Below, piece by piece: positions 29,401-44,400 of a stretch of DNA of 64,000 nucleotides. The stretch lies in the NCBI RefSeq assembly GCF_017591425.1, contig NW_024466512.1:28325501-28389500 (forward strand), read 5' to 3'. The stretch is from Ochotona curzoniae. Lineage: Eukaryota; Chordata; Mammalia; Lagomorpha; Ochotonidae. The position numbers and the translations under genes are program-made. The notes beneath the pieces were generated by a model. That model was given only the letters and a program-made list of their open reading frames with translations, had not been told where the DNA came from and ran no database searches. Position 1 is the first letter of the stretch. Each line of letters begins with the position of its first letter.

Positions 29401-32400
29401 AATGGATTGAGGAGTGAATGAAAGATGAGGGAATGAGGATATTAAATTATAAACTACTCTTCTAAAGAACCTGGATACAAAGGCGGAGATTACAAATAGC
29501 AAGAATGAAACCGAAAGATTCTCCCGTGGCAAGAGAAATCTGAACATGTAACAGTTGGGGAAAGGATAAAGCTGAGGAAAAGTAGCTGTATAATGAAGCA
29601 AAGCCCCACAGGAAAGGCGAGGTCAAGGACACAGAGTGAGAAAAGGAAGTAAGGATGGGATTCAATCTAAACAAACTGTTCAACGACTGAAGTAACAGTG
29701 AGAGACTGACTTGTTAGGGATGAATGACAGGGGGCTCAAAGGAGCAAGGATTTTCACCGCGGAGTGGAAGAATACGGCTCTGTAAGTAGAAGGGGGAAGA
29801 ACGCCCATGTCATTCACACTGCAGTCAGGGAAGGAAAGCCATTAGCACGAGGGGGGGCTGCTGGGCTAGGTAGCCCCTCAAACGGCTGGTGGTGGGGAGA
29901 GGGGAGGCCTAGAAGAGAAAAGATGATGAGGGAATCAAAGCAGAAAGTTTGGGAGATAGGAGGGAGTGGAAAGGCAAAGTGCTTTCACTGAGTAATCAAG
30001 TATTTTAATTTCCTAGGCTGAAATATGCATGCCCGGGAACTACCAGAAATGTCAGTGCCTGTCCAGGTGTCAGAAAGAAACGGTGACATCTTCAATGAGA
30101 CCTTCAAAAGGGCAGAGAAGCCAACATTTCAGTATGTGTGGTATCTGAAGGCATCTGTTATGGCAGCCTTGCTTAAGAGGGGAGTTTTAGGAGTTTAGGA
30201 CTAGGGGTCAGACTTTCTAAATTCCCTTCCAGTTCTCAAATCGGCATATTTCATGATCATATATAACATGGAGTCAAACAGAATGAAGGACACTGGTCGA
30301 TATTCTGACATTTAGGAAAATGCAAAAACACACGCAAAAAAGAAGTTTAAAGAAAATGAATGAAACATGAATTGTAAAATATTCTACGATCTAAACTGAT
30401 TTCATGTTAGGGACTAAGCATTGTGACGAATATTCACAAAAGAAGCATAGGCAAGAATAATATAAATGATTGATTTTTAAGTTTCAGAATAACTTCAGCA
30501 ATTTCAGTGTTTTGGCATTTCTCTAAAAAGCTCTAGAAATTTATGCACACATTTTTCTTTTTTATGCATTTTTATTGTTGTTATTATTTTCCATGATGCA
30601 GTTTTGTAGGAGTAGGAATGCACTTGTCATTACAATAGTATTGTCCTTCAGCAAAAGGCACAAGTCCAACATTCTTCTACTTAAGTGTATGGTGGCATTG
30701 TAGGTGTAGGCAATGATGGATAATCTAGTGTCGTACTGTTGAGGCCTATTTTACGTGTATACCTATATGTCTACTGATTCTGAATTTTGCACGAGAACAT
30801 CTGAATTGTCCTTTGGGGATTGACTCATTTCATTGAGCATAATGGTCTATAGCTGGGGCCATTTTGCTGTAAATGGTAGATTTTCCTTCTTCTTCTTCTT
30901 TTTTTTTTTTAGATTTATGTATTTTTATTGGAAAGGCAGATATACAGAGAGGAGGAGAGACAGAGAGAAAGATCAAGTGGCCGCAATGGCAGGAGCTGAG
31001 ATGATCCAAAGTCAGGAGCCAGGAGCTTCCTCCACATTTCCCAGGCGAGTGTAGGGTCCAAAGGCTTTGAACTGTCCTCTACTGCTTTCCCAGGCCTCAA
31101 GATGGATGGGAAGTGGGGCCGCCAGGATTAGAACCGAAGCCCATATGGGATCCCAGTAAGTGCAATGCGAGGACTTTAGCTAGTAGGCTATTGCACTGGG
31201 CCCCTCAAGCATGTTTTGATGTCTTGGTACACATAGGCATCATGAGCATACACACACACACATGCACACATATGTATGTATGAAAAGGAATGCACTCCTC
31301 TGAAAGGCTGGCCTATTCGCAGCGTGAAGTTCCTGGGGCAAGCTTAGGTTGAGAACAGGGATTATGGAGACACTAATTGTATCCTGAAGTATTTAGTATG
31401 AATCTAGACCAGGTTTTGAGTCCTACTAGAGCAGGCACAATAAGTCTTACTTCTTCCTTTAGATAAAAACTTAACTGAATTAAATTATATTTCATGTTTA
31501 TTGACAGTGTTTTTTTTAAAACAAAACATAACCACAAAGAAAAAGCATTGTCATTCATACCTAAGAAATAGCTTCTGGGCCCAGCGGCATGGCCTAGTGG
31601 CTAAAGTCCTCGCCTTGAACACTCTGGGATCCCATATGGGCGCTGGTTCTAATCCCGGCAGCTCCACTTCCCATCCAGCTCCCTGATTGTAGCTTGGGAA
31701 AGCAGACAATGATGGCCCAAAACCTTGGGACCCTGCACCCATGTGGGATACCTGGAAGAAGTTCCTGGATCCTGGCTTTGGATCGGCATAGCATCAGCTG
31801 TTGTGCTCACTTGGGGAGTGAATCATCGGATGGAAGATCTTCCTCTCTGTTTCTCCTCCTCTCTGTATATCTGACTTTCCAATAAATAAATAAATCTTTA
31901 AAAAAAAAAAAAGAAATAGCTTCTAATTTAAACCACTGGAGAAACTCTGCATAAATACAGTTTGAGTCAGGGACTGTTTCAAACACAGATAACCTACAGT
32001 GGATCGTGACAGACTGTCTCCATGAAATTCACAAAACCATCTCCTGTTACAGCTTAGCTGCATTTCAGACCACCAGTTAGGCAACATTTTAAACATCCCA
32101 TTCAAGTGGTGTTTAGGCTTTTCTATACCTTATAAAATGAGAAAATGAGCTTCAGAAAGATTACATAAGGGCACTGCAAAATGTTGGTAGAAACACAGAA
32201 TTAAAAGCTTAGGATGGGGTGTTGTGGCACAGCTGGGAGAGACTGGTTCAAGTCCAGACTGCTCAGCTGTGGCTCCAGCTCCCCGCTAATGCTGCATGTT
32301 GGAGGGTTGGGGGGACAGAGAGTGATTTGAGTACTGGAGTCTCTGCCACACTCTGGGAGACCAGGATGGAGTTCGGGCTCCTGGCTTTGCTCTGGCCCAG

Positions 32401-35400
32401 CTGTGGCTGTTGCAGGCCTTTGAGGAGTGAAGCCTCATAGATTGAGGAGCTCTCTTTTTCACTCTCCTTTTTCTTCGTTTCTCTTTCAAAAAAGTAATTC
32501 AAGCTTTTTAAAAATAAAAGTTTATTTTCATACAGAAATTGTTTGAAATCATGTATACTTTTTCAAACATCAATATTCCAGACATTTTTTTCCCTTAAAA
32601 TTTATTTATTTATTTAAAAGGCAGAGTTACAGTGATAGCCAGGAGCTTCATTCTGATCTCCCAAGCATCTTCCGTTACTTTTCTCAGGCCATTGGCTGAG
32701 AGCTGGATAGGAGGTAGAGCATCCGGGACACAGACCAGCGCCCACACAGGCAGCAGTTTTACCAGCTATGACACAATGTCATTGTCAAGTTCTCTAATAT
32801 ACATACATAAATATATATGGGTATTAGCTGTAGCATTATTTTTTAAGTGGAAAACTTCAAAAACCTTAATATCAAAAAGGAGATTTATTTTATAAACTGT
32901 AGTGCGTTTTTGCTATAAAAATATGAAAGTGTAGGAGACTCACATTTGCCAAATTAAATGAATAACATTGCATTGAAACATAAATTACAGCATAAAAACC
33001 ACATCATTCCTTCTAAAACAAATAACCAGATTTGTGAGTCTGAGTGTGTGCCTGTGTGTACTGATGCACGCTGTCAAAGATCTGGAGATCAACACATCGC
33101 CTATCCTGAGAGACTGAAGAGCAGGAAAAAATGACAGATGACTCTTCATGTCTGATTTTTTAAAAAGCATGCAATATCAATTTCCCAGTTTTGATATCTA
33201 TAATTCAGCTATATATGAAATTATCATTCAAGCCTGACACGATGGCTCAATTGGCTAATCCTCCCCTTATAAATGCTGAGATCCCATGTGGACACCAGTT
33301 CGTGTACTGGCTGCTTAACGTCCCATCCAGCTCGCTGCTTGTGGTTGGGAAGGCAGTAGAAGATGGTCCAAAGCCTTGGGACTCTACACCCATGCAGGAG
33401 ATCCAGAAGCAGCTCTGGGTCCTGGATTCAGATCAGTTTACTTCTAGCCACTGAGGCCATCTGGGGAGTGAACCAGTGGATGGAAGATCTTTCTGTCTCT
33501 CCTCTTTGTAAATCTGCATTTCCAATGAAAATGAATAACTATTTAAAGAAAAGAAATTACCACTGGTGGGACAGGTATTTGGTTCAGAAATTAAGCTGCC
33601 ACTTAATCCCAAATTGACACATGATCCCATCCTAAAATGCCTAGGTTCAAGTTCTGGCTCTGCTTTTGATCCAACTTCCTGCCCACAAACACCCTGAAAG
33701 GCAAGAGGTGATGGATCCAAATATCATATCCCTGTCCCCTCCCTGCACACCTGGACTTTGCTCCCGACTCCTGGCTTGGGCCTGGTCGCACTCCGGCTGT
33801 ACTGACATTTGGGAAGGAAGCCTGCAGATAGGACAGAGGTCTCTGTCTGCCTCTTCCTCTCTTCCTGTATTTTTTGGCCTTTCAAATCTTCACATATTTA
33901 AGCACACAGACTGCAAAGTTTTAGAATTACGACAATGGAGCAAAAAGAAGCAGGCAAAAGCCATTTGGTTCAGACTAATCCTTTATAATCTAAGGTTTCC
34001 CAAGGGGCAGCATACTTTTCTAATATCTGAACCCTAAGGTAAGCTTTGTGAGATGTCTGGTCTTGCTATATTCAGGAGTAAAACCAAATACATCTTCCTT
34101 TAATTCTTTGGCACTTCAAATGAATTTAGGATTGTCTAAAGAAAAAATGCTTGCTGGAGGAGCTGTGTGAACAAGCTTGTTGTCCTGCTACTATATCTAG
34201 TCAAGCATTCGGATACTACAACTTTGGCAAATCCCATTAATACTTTAAGAAGTCAAAGGCTTTATAACTTCTAAAGAAAGTTCCTGTGAAGTAGTCACTG
34301 GGGCAAGTTTAAGCAAGCAGGGTGTGTATACAATATAGTAACCAATATAATGCAAACAAAAGAAGATTTGTTTAATTATAGTGGAAATAATTGTTATTTA
34401 AAAGTGCCTTCTTCCTCATCATAAAAGAATAAACTGGACTTGTGGCAAAAGAATTGTATGTTATGATGCCTTAAGACTAGAAACAAAAGACAGAAATTTC
34501 AAAGTAAAGTCTTGGCAGACTCCCAGTCTCCATGGCAAGAATTCTGGCCACACAATTTCTTCACATTTCCCAGGGCTCATTCACGTCCCTTTAGGTGGAA
34601 CCCGAAGTTTGTTCATTTTGAGTCAAATATAAGGACTTATTTATTAGAGTTTTTCTGTCTTTAATGGTGTGCATCTGAACTCCTTCCCTAAATCCTGAAA
34701 TCACTTAAAGATGAGGAAGAAAGGAATTTCAGACTATATATGTAAAAGAAAGTAGGTGGGGAGTTGGGGAAGGATAAATGAGAACCAGGAGGTAAGTGCC
34801 CAAGAGGCTTATCTCAGTAAGCCATGGTGGTGGCAGGACATGTCAGCTGCTGATAGTTCATGGTGAGCTGGACTGGCCCAAGAGCCCTGCCCCACGGCCC
34901 TGGCGAACAGTGAGTACAGAGATGATGCTGGCTGACTCAGTCAATCCACCATCTCCACAGGGCAAGTGTCACCCAATTCACTGCTTTCACCAAGGAAACG
35001 ATCTCTCCTAGAAATACACTGTACAAAACATACTATATAACATTTTTTCCTCATAGGTTCTGCTAAACTATTAAAAATATATAGTTGGCCTAATCTGGAA
35101 AACAGCTTCTCAAGGCCATAACTAAAGGAAGCAGGACTTCATCCTGACTTCGTATATAACAGAACCTTATCAATACACCTTCAAGACGCTTGTGTGGCTT
35201 CCGTTTTACACTCCTTGGTTTGAAAACACATTGTAAAATCTAATAGCTTTTGTCTTCAACTTTACCCCAATCAATGTCATCTCTCAACTAAGTCATCTCT
35301 CAAATAATCCAGCTCTTACTTTATCATTGTTGTATTATTCACTTTTACTTTTCCAATGCCAGGCTATTAGAGACAATAAATATTTGTTGAATGAACTGAT

Positions 35401-38400
35401 AAGTAAATGACCAAATAAATAAGCAAAAATCCATCCATATATAATGCCTTTTATTGTAACCAGTATTGGGATTCCATTAACAAATGTTTAGCTTACTTAT
35501 GCAATGTATTTCTCAAAAGAATTTTAAGATAACATACAAAAATATATGCAAAATAAATATAACCAATCCAACCAATACTATGATATGGGATACCAGCAGC
35601 ACAGACAACTTAACCCTCTGTCACATAAACACACACCTGCCCCCACTGCTAACTCAGTATTTTTTTTTCAAGATTTATTTACTTTAATTGCAAGATCAGA
35701 TATACAGAGAGGAGAGACAGAGAGGGAGATCTTCTGTTCAATGACTCACTCCCCAAGCAGCTGCAATGGCCGGAGTTGCACTGATCTGAAGCCAGGAGCC
35801 TTGGAGCCTCCTCCAGGTCTTCCATGTGGGTAGAGGGTCCCAAAGCCTTGAGGGCCATCCTCAGCTGCTTTCCAAAGTCACAGGCAGGGGGCTGGATGGA
35901 AAGCATCCAGAGGATTAAAATTGGTGTCCATATGGGATCCTGGCATATGCAAGGTGAGGACTCCAGCCACTAGGTTACCACACTGGGCCCTAACTCAGCA
36001 ATCTTGAGATCAAAAACAAATCAGTTGCCCAGGGTAGATTCAGTTATCTAAGACCACATGAAGAAGCCAATGTGAAATGCAGTAAGGCACATCATCAGTA
36101 ACTAACAGTAATTCAATCCTCTATAGCCTAGAATATTAAAAATAACTATTCTGTCCTCCCACTCTCCATTTCTGCTTTTATTTCTTCCAGAGGAATACCG
36201 ACAGTACAGAGTTCCCATCAGCTGGTCCAATCCCTACCTGTCCACAGTGCCCTCAGCTGGGAAGCCAGGAGTTGCAAATTCAAACTAAGTCTCCCACATA
36301 GGTGGCAGAGAAACATATACTGGATCCACTGCTTGTAAGCAGTGTAAAATAAGTCATCTTGGGCCAAAAAATTCTAAAAATTCTAAAGAACTTCCAAATC
36401 TTTTCCTACTATGTTAGTGTTACTAAATAGTAACATTTTCATTCTGGAAATATTGGCTTTGTTTTAAGGTTATAATTTGGCAAGTACTAAATTTTCTGTC
36501 TTAAGAAAAGGTGCAGGGCCAGGCGGCATGGCCTAGCGGCTAAAGTCCTCGCCTTGAACACCCCGGGATCCCATATGGGCGCCGGTTCTAATCCCGGCAG
36601 CTCCACTTCCCATCCAGCTCCCTGCTTGTGGCCTGGGAAGGCAGTTGAGGACGGCCCAAACCTTTGGGACCCTGCACCCGTGTGGGAGACCCGGATGAAG
36701 TTCCTGGATCCTGGCTTTGGATCGGCGTAGCATCGGCCATAGTGCTCACTTGGGGAGTGAATCATCGGATGGAAGATCTTCCTCTCTGTCACTCCTCCTC
36801 TCTGTATATCTGACTTTCCAATAAATAAATAAATCTTTTTTTTAAAAAAAGGTGCAATTATCTTGAAAAAAATGTCATTTTGATTTATTTCCTTCCTAAT
36901 ACTGTGAGATACTCTTTACAACAGAAAAATAATTTATCTTGATCATTTTATCAAAATATCAATCTAATCTTTCAAAAAATTTCATCTCATTTATGCATTT
37001 AAGAAACTAGAAATGAATACAATTGTTATTTCTCTCCATCTATGCATACTGTGATGCAATTAAAATAGCCTGATGACTCACTAAGGATTCTGGCAACAGT
37101 AAGGATTTGGACTTTATATGAGCTGATTTTTAATTTCTCACGTGAGTCTTTTCATTCTTCACAAGCAATCCTGTGTTGCTGTTTCATGCTTCTTAAAAAC
37201 AAGTTACTCTGTGTGTAGGACAGACTGGTTTACTCCATCGAGGCTGTCTTAATCCCCTAGTAATTACCATCCTTCATAAAGTCATCTGAATGCTTACAAA
37301 AAGGGAAGGACAACAATTTTTTTTCACTCATTTTAAAGGCAGGGAAATAGAGAGAAATCTTCCAGCCGCTGGCCTGCTCTCCAAATAACCGCAATGGCTA
37401 AAGCCAGGAGCTGGAGACTTAATCTGTTTCCACATGCTGGCAGAGACCCAAGGACTGGAGCCACCACCTGCTGCCTCCCAGGGATCTGCATGAGCAGGAA
37501 GCTAGACTGGCAGCTGAGGAGCCAGGACGCAAACCAGGTGGGCTCCAAGCATACAGAATACGGGCTCCAAGCATACCTTAACTGCCACTCCAAACAATGA
37601 GGTACTCAACCAATTATTTCTTAAGACTTACTTACTAGCATTTTCATCATTTTATATTATTTACATTCTAATATTTGCACTTTGTCTAGAGGCTTTTCAA
37701 TATACAGCACTTGGGAATGGCTAAGAAGAGACAGACCATAACAAGGGATGACAAGGAGGCATATCAACCAGAACTTTCCCATACTGCTACCTGATAGTAC
37801 AAACTAACGTAACTGCTGTGGGACACTGCTTCGCAGCATCTATTAAAACCCATTATATTCTCATTCATGTGGCTCCTGACTCAGAAATTTCACTCCCAGG
37901 AAAATAACTCACCAGAAATGTGTACATATGTTTGCTAGAAGGATATGCAAAATATTACTCATATTAGCACTATTTTAATATTTATTATTACTGTTTTTTT
38001 TCAAAATCAGAAAAGGAGTCTAACTATATTTTGTATTATTCATATTATCTCTCAAAATTCTCTGCAGTTCAGAGGAATGATCATTACTTTTACCTTGGTT
38101 TGCCTAAAATCAAAATTTGAAATCAGGACCTAATCCTGGATAGGATAAGAAAAGAGTAAGATAATTTTTATGACATATAACTGTATTTAGATTTTGGAAG
38201 AAGAAAACGGTGTAGCTGATTCAAATCTAGACTAGTAAGAACCAGATATTTCCTTCAAAAAGGTATATTTCTAAGGCTTTACACTAAATACTACATGATT
38301 CTTTTATTGCAAAGTCAGATATGCAGAGGAGAGACAGAGAGGAAGAGCCTCTGTCTGTTGATTCACTCCCCAAGTGGCTGCAACGGCCAGAGCTGCGTTG

Positions 38401-41400
38401 ATCTGAAGCCAGGAGCCTCCTCCAGGTCCCCCATGCAGGTGAAGGGTCCCAAGGGTTTGGGCTATCCTGGACTGCTTTTCCAGGCCACAAGCAGGGAGCT
38501 GGATGGGAGGCAGGACCACCGGGATTAGAAATGGCACCCATATGGGATCCCGGCACATTCAATGGGAGGACTCTAGCCACTAGGCTACCGTGCCAGGCCC
38601 AACATTACATGTTTTTAAAGGTTCTTCAATGACAAGGTGCCTAAACCTGAACTAGCACTGCAACTCTCTCTTAGTTGGTCTCCAGTTTCTAAATGTCCAT
38701 ATCATGCACACTTCAAGGCCCTGTCATTACCCCAGAGCACACTGCCAGGATTCAGGCTAAGAATTCCCATTATACTATTCAAACTAAGGTATTAGTGCCA
38801 GATCTTCATACTGTAAGTTAAAATATCTGTATTTTTGAAAAACTTGTTTTTATAATAAAGATTTACTTATTTTTATTTGAAGGGCAGATTTTGCAGAGAG
38901 AGAATGAGAGATGCAGAAGGCCTTTCTCCCGTGGACTATCTCTCCAAACAGCTACCCAGCGTCAAGTTGAGCTTGAGCAGGAGTTTCCTCCAGGTTTCCT
39001 ACGTGGGTACAGAGGGCCCAAAGACTTGGACCATCCGCCGCTGCTTTCCTAGGTTATAAGCAGAGAGCTGGGTGGGAAGTGCAGCAGCCTGGACATGAAT
39101 CAGCACCCATGAGGGAAGCCAGTGCCACAGGGTAGCCTGCTGTACCACCACAGTAGTCTCTAGGGTTAGATTATAAATCTATAGTCCATTGGTTTATATT
39201 ATAAACCTAACCTAGCAGACTCAGAAAGACACTTTAGGAAAAACTACTCCAGATGTCAATGACACACTGCCCAGCATTCACCTTATGGCTTTATCATTCA
39301 GTCTATTCAAACATCTCCATACTATCTAGAAAATTACAACGATACTATCAAATACAGAGTGTTGTACTTCATTTTTAAATGAATCATAAAGTGAAACTGT
39401 TCCAGTTAAACAGAATTTGTGTCAGTTTCAGTGAAGCCACTGATGCTCTGGCATTACAACAAGCTAAGCCGGCAGACATTTTTAAAGTTTTCCATTAAAA
39501 ATGGCTATATTTTTAAAGTCCTGGTGATTAAAAAGCAATCACCAATTACCTGGAAAATTCAGTATGTAAGTATGAGATATGTCATGTTCCAATGATATTC
39601 AGTGGAATTTTTCTATGTATTGAGTTATAAAAATGATCATTGGTGCAACAGACTAAGTCTCCACCTGTGGGAATCCATATCCCATATGGGTGCTGGTATG
39701 AATTTCAGCTGCTCCCCTTCCAATCCAACTCCTTACTTATGGCCTTGGAAAGCAGTGGAGGTGGTGCGAGTTCTTGGGCCCTGCATCAGTGTGGGAGTCC
39801 TGGAGGAGGCTCCTGGCTCCTGACTTCCAACAGGCTTAGCTCTGGCCTTTAGGGTCACTGAGGAGTGAACCAGCAGACAGAAGATCTTTTTCACTATCTC
39901 TCCTTCTCTCTATAAATCTGCCTTTCAAATAAAAATAAAATTTTTTTTAAATAGTACTGAATACTATATATTATATTTTTAAAACTTTCAAAATTTAGGG
40001 CTTGTGCAATGATGCAGCAAGCTAACCGTTTGCCTGCAGTGTCGGCATCCCATATGGGCACCAGTTTGTGTCCTGGCTGCTCCACCTCCCATCTAGCTCC
40101 ATGCTGTGGCCTGGGAAAGCAGTAGAGGATGGCCCAAAGCCTTGGGACCCTGCACCTGCATGAAACACCTGGAAGAAGCTCCTGACTCCCAGCTTCAGAT
40201 GAGCCCAACTCTGGTTATTGTGGCCATCTGGGGAGTGATCAAGAAGACTGAAGATCTCTCTCTGTGTAACTCTGACTTAAGTAAAGTAAATAAACCTTCA
40301 GAAAAAAAAAAGAGTTTCACATATGCATCTAAAACCCTCTTATAATATTTAACTAAACACACACTCTTTATAAAAAAAAACAGACACATATATCACAGTC
40401 CTTCATCATTCAGTGACATAATTTCAGAATTGAGGGTAGAGGGCAACAGGTTCTACTTGAAGAACAACGTACACCCACAAATCATGTTCACATAGCACAT
40501 TGAAATTGATTCTTATAAGGCCGTACCAGCACTGCTAATCTTCCACATTGTCTACTAGGGTAGTAGGCCTTAAGATATTGTTGAGATAACTGGCTTCCAT
40601 TAGCAAGTGTGTGATTGGCAGGAAGATAGTTTTTTCACTCACAAGTCAGCTATTTTTTTTTCTTTGGAAGGCAATCCTGACGATCCATCTTTTAGCTGCA
40701 GTCTCTTACTGAGTCCCAATTCTCTGGCCTTCAGCTTTGATAGAGTTCTAACTTTCCTCTGTATCAGCTCACACTTGTCATCAACTTCTCGATTCAGTAC
40801 AGCAAATATCAGGAGTTTGACCTCAGGGCAAAGTCCGGGTGGGCAGGTAAAATCTGACCACTAGACCTACTTCCTAATCTTTCATACCTAGCAATTCATG
40901 AAGAAGTATCAAATTCAAACTAAAAAACAGAAGCATGACCCCTTGTAAGTACTATGAAAAGGGCTCTTTTGCCTTCTTAAGTATACTTGAAAAGAACTGT
41001 CAGCCCCCCTATTAAGACAGAAATGGATCACAGACTAGGAAAGCAAAAAAAAAAGACAAAGAAACTCAGCTACAATGTAAATAAAAGTGTTAGTACTCCC
41101 TTTATATTTAGCAATATACTACTTCATAAAACAGTATAAAATAATACACTATTAAATATCTTTATGATGTCAGGAACATAAAAGCAATATCAAAAGTTTA
41201 AGCCATCTTATTTAAATAATCATAAACATCTGACACAAAAGCTCTGTATCACCTCATGTGAGACTACTATTTCCAAGCTCAGATTTATTCTTGGCATTTC
41301 ACTACTTAACTGTTTGTTAAAAAAACAAACTCAGGCAGAAAACAGCTACTCATCTCAATTTATTAAATCTAAACTACCGAAATCATAACATTCAAGCCAT

Positions 41401-44400
41401 GTTATCACAGTCTGGCAGCTAAAGGACCAGCTGTATCTTCTGATTTCAGAATGCAAAAGTACAAGAATATGATTAAATGTTATATTTAGTAATCAGGGGA
41501 AATTTTTTAAATCTCCACTTACTTCAAAAACAGAGATAGACAGACATATATTTCATTTGCTGGTTCACTCCCTAAATGCTGTCCCTCAAGAGCTGGGGTC
41601 GGGCAGACACAGCTAGCAGCCAGGCATTCCATCCCAGTCCCCCGCACAGACAGCAGGGACGCACAGGCATGGGCCATCACCAGCCGCCACCCGGGAGGCT
41701 GTGATGAGAAGCAGAGCCAGCCTGTGAATGCAGGTCCTCCCACACCGCTTGCAGTGGCAGCTTAACCATTTCGCCAAATCCCCGTGTTGACTTGAGTATC
41801 AATACCACCAATTTTCATATATGACCATGAAATTATTAAGAAGCAATTTCAAGTGACATTAAAAAAGTAGTTACTATTTAGCTACATAATGACCAAATTC
41901 AATATTCACTGATGAACATGTTCCATGAAGCTGTGACACTGAACACATAGAGGTTCAGACAGACGTGCAGGTAACAGTCATGAAGAAAGCAGTTTTCTAG
42001 AGCGGCTGCTGTGGTGCAGCAAGTTAAGCCACTGCTTGAGATGTCTGCAGCCCATACCAGAGTGCCTGGGATCACGTCCTGCTAACGCTTCTGACGTGGC
42101 TTCCTGCGCATGTGCACCCTGGGAGGCAGCAGAGGCTAGCCTAGTGGATTGCTGTCACTCAGGGGGCCTGTCCTGAGCGCTCAGCTCTGACCTCACCCAG
42201 GCCGGCCCAGGCTACTGCAGCGATTTAGGAGAGTAACCCAGCAGATAGACAACTTCTTTCTTTCTCTCCCTCAGTCACTCTGACTTTCAAATAATAAACA
42301 AACAGTAAACAAACCTTACAAAGCAAAGCATCCTTTTAAAGATCGGTCCAAGTCAAACAAATATGTCAGAATCTTTTTTTTTGTTTTACACAACAGGTGG
42401 CAAGTAATAAATGAGAAATATATTATTACATCTTACTTGTCTGAGGTCAATGAATGCTAGCTGTAGTGTGTCCCCCTGGAATCCTGGCACAGGTTCAGAA
42501 CTGGCAAACACTATTAAAAAAAAAAGAATAAAAACAAAATTGCAAAATATACAAGAGTTCAACTGCAAAATTATTTTACTTCTTACAAATGTATTATTCT
42601 ACTTCTGTGTAATCATTTCAAATGAAGAGCATTTATAACCTTCAGTTGTCACTACTGAGAACGGTCCCCATACCCACCACCACAAATATTTTAATAATTT
42701 TAAACTTCCAGTTTGTCATGTAATCACTGTAATCCTTACCCATAATAAATTTACAGGTTGCCCTCTGTAAATTCAATCATAGTAATCTACTTCAGTCAAG
42801 TAAAGTTTTCTGACTCTTTTTAGCCTTAGGTGAACAATTAGAAGCATTTTGAAACTATGGCCATGGCCATCAACAGATCGCAAAACATGTGCTTTATAAC
42901 ACAATACGCTCTGTAAACTCCCACCCCAGCTACAATCAATAGAACACAGAGCCGAGGCATGACGTCAGCTCCACATGCAGACGACGGGCTAAAGGTTCTG
43001 GTCAGCAAATTCAGCCTGAGAGAACGGTATCTGTTCATGAATTCTAATAACAATCTAAAAGTATCTTAACACAAAATGTTTTATTTCAAAATATTTTTCA
43101 ATAATTTTTTACACTTTAAAAATTTGAATGCAAATAACAGCTTGTTTAAACTAAAGACAATTACAATATTAGTTATCCCAAAGACATTTTGGGTGCATAA
43201 AAGAGACCCTATCTTCTGATTGAGAATGTTGCAATCCTTTCCCTCTCAAATATTACTTTAATGTTTTTAAAGAAAATTGTAGATTTTCCATTTCTGAATT
43301 TAACTGACCTGTATTTTAGAAGCCATTTAAAACCTCAGTCTATATAGTTCTGGAAAACCAAAAATGGTTAAGTCAGTGTATTTTGTGTGAAATACAGTTC
43401 ATAAAATCTCAATATCAACAATAAAAAATAAAAACATAAAAGCAGCACAGTTTAATCTATATGGTTTCTTTGGGGAATGGGACATTCAAAATAAGCTTTT
43501 GTTGTACTGTTGTTTTTGTTCAAAGATTTATCTATTTTTATTGGAAAGTCAAATTTAGAGAGGAGGAGAGACAAAGAGCAAGATCTTCCATCCGATGATT
43601 CACTCTCCAACTGGCTGCATCAATTGGAGCTGAGCTGATATGGAGCCAGGAGCCAAGAGCCGGGTCTCCCACGTGGGTGCAAGGTCCCAAGGCTTTGGGC
43701 TGTCCTCTACTGCTTTTCCAGGTCACAAGCAGGGCAGGGAGCTGGATGGGAAGCAGGATTAGAACTGGCATCCATATGGGATCCCAGCACGTGCAAGGTG
43801 AGGACTTTAGTCACTAGGTTACTGCGCAAGGGTACAAGTTGTTTTTAAGATAATCATAATTTTTGATTGATGCATCAAAGAAATTTTAACCATAAACATT
43901 TTTATGGAATTTAAAAATATTCAGCCTTCCTTGTCTTTTTTAGTATATTATATATTGTTTCATTTTTTCATTAACTCTGGATCACCATGAAGAACACTTT
44001 TTGTTCCACATAATAAAGTTGCCAGTGGATGTTATGGTATTAAGAACTCTGTTCTCACACTGTTTTAAAAAAGAGATTTACCTGTTTTTATTTGAAGGTC
44101 AGTGTTATAGAGAGACACCCACCTACTGCTGCTTCACTATCCAGATGACCACAACAGGTGCCTGGCCTGTCAAAGCCAGGGGTTTCATCTGGGTCTCCAA
44201 CAGGGATGACAGGATTCCCAGTATTTCAGCTAGTATCCACTGCTTTTCCCAGGCCATTAGCAGAGAGCTGGATGGGAAATGGAGCAGCCAGGACTGGAAG
44301 TGGTGCCCATATGGGATGCTGGCATTGCAGTTAGCAGCTTTATCCTCTGTGCCACAACAGTGATCCCTCTCCCAACCCCTCACTATGTTATGTTAAAAAG

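Larger units (their letters stand above)
15563..42436 (-). other. EXOC6: EXOC6 intron of about 26.9 kb
   Basis: No exon or independent gene recognised. The first 2.3 kb (15.6-17.8 kb) is plain AT-rich sequence. 17.8-25.8 kb is a dense nest of SINEs and a LINE-like piece. 25.8-30.5 kb is poor in SINEs. 30.5-42.4 kb carries scattered SINEs of all ages. Repeats are listed separately. Confidence 0.85.

Noticed and set aside
37501..37580. Short direct repeats as a possible CRISPR or satellite array
   Set aside because: Only two 15-bp units, inside a SINE. The genome is mammalian.
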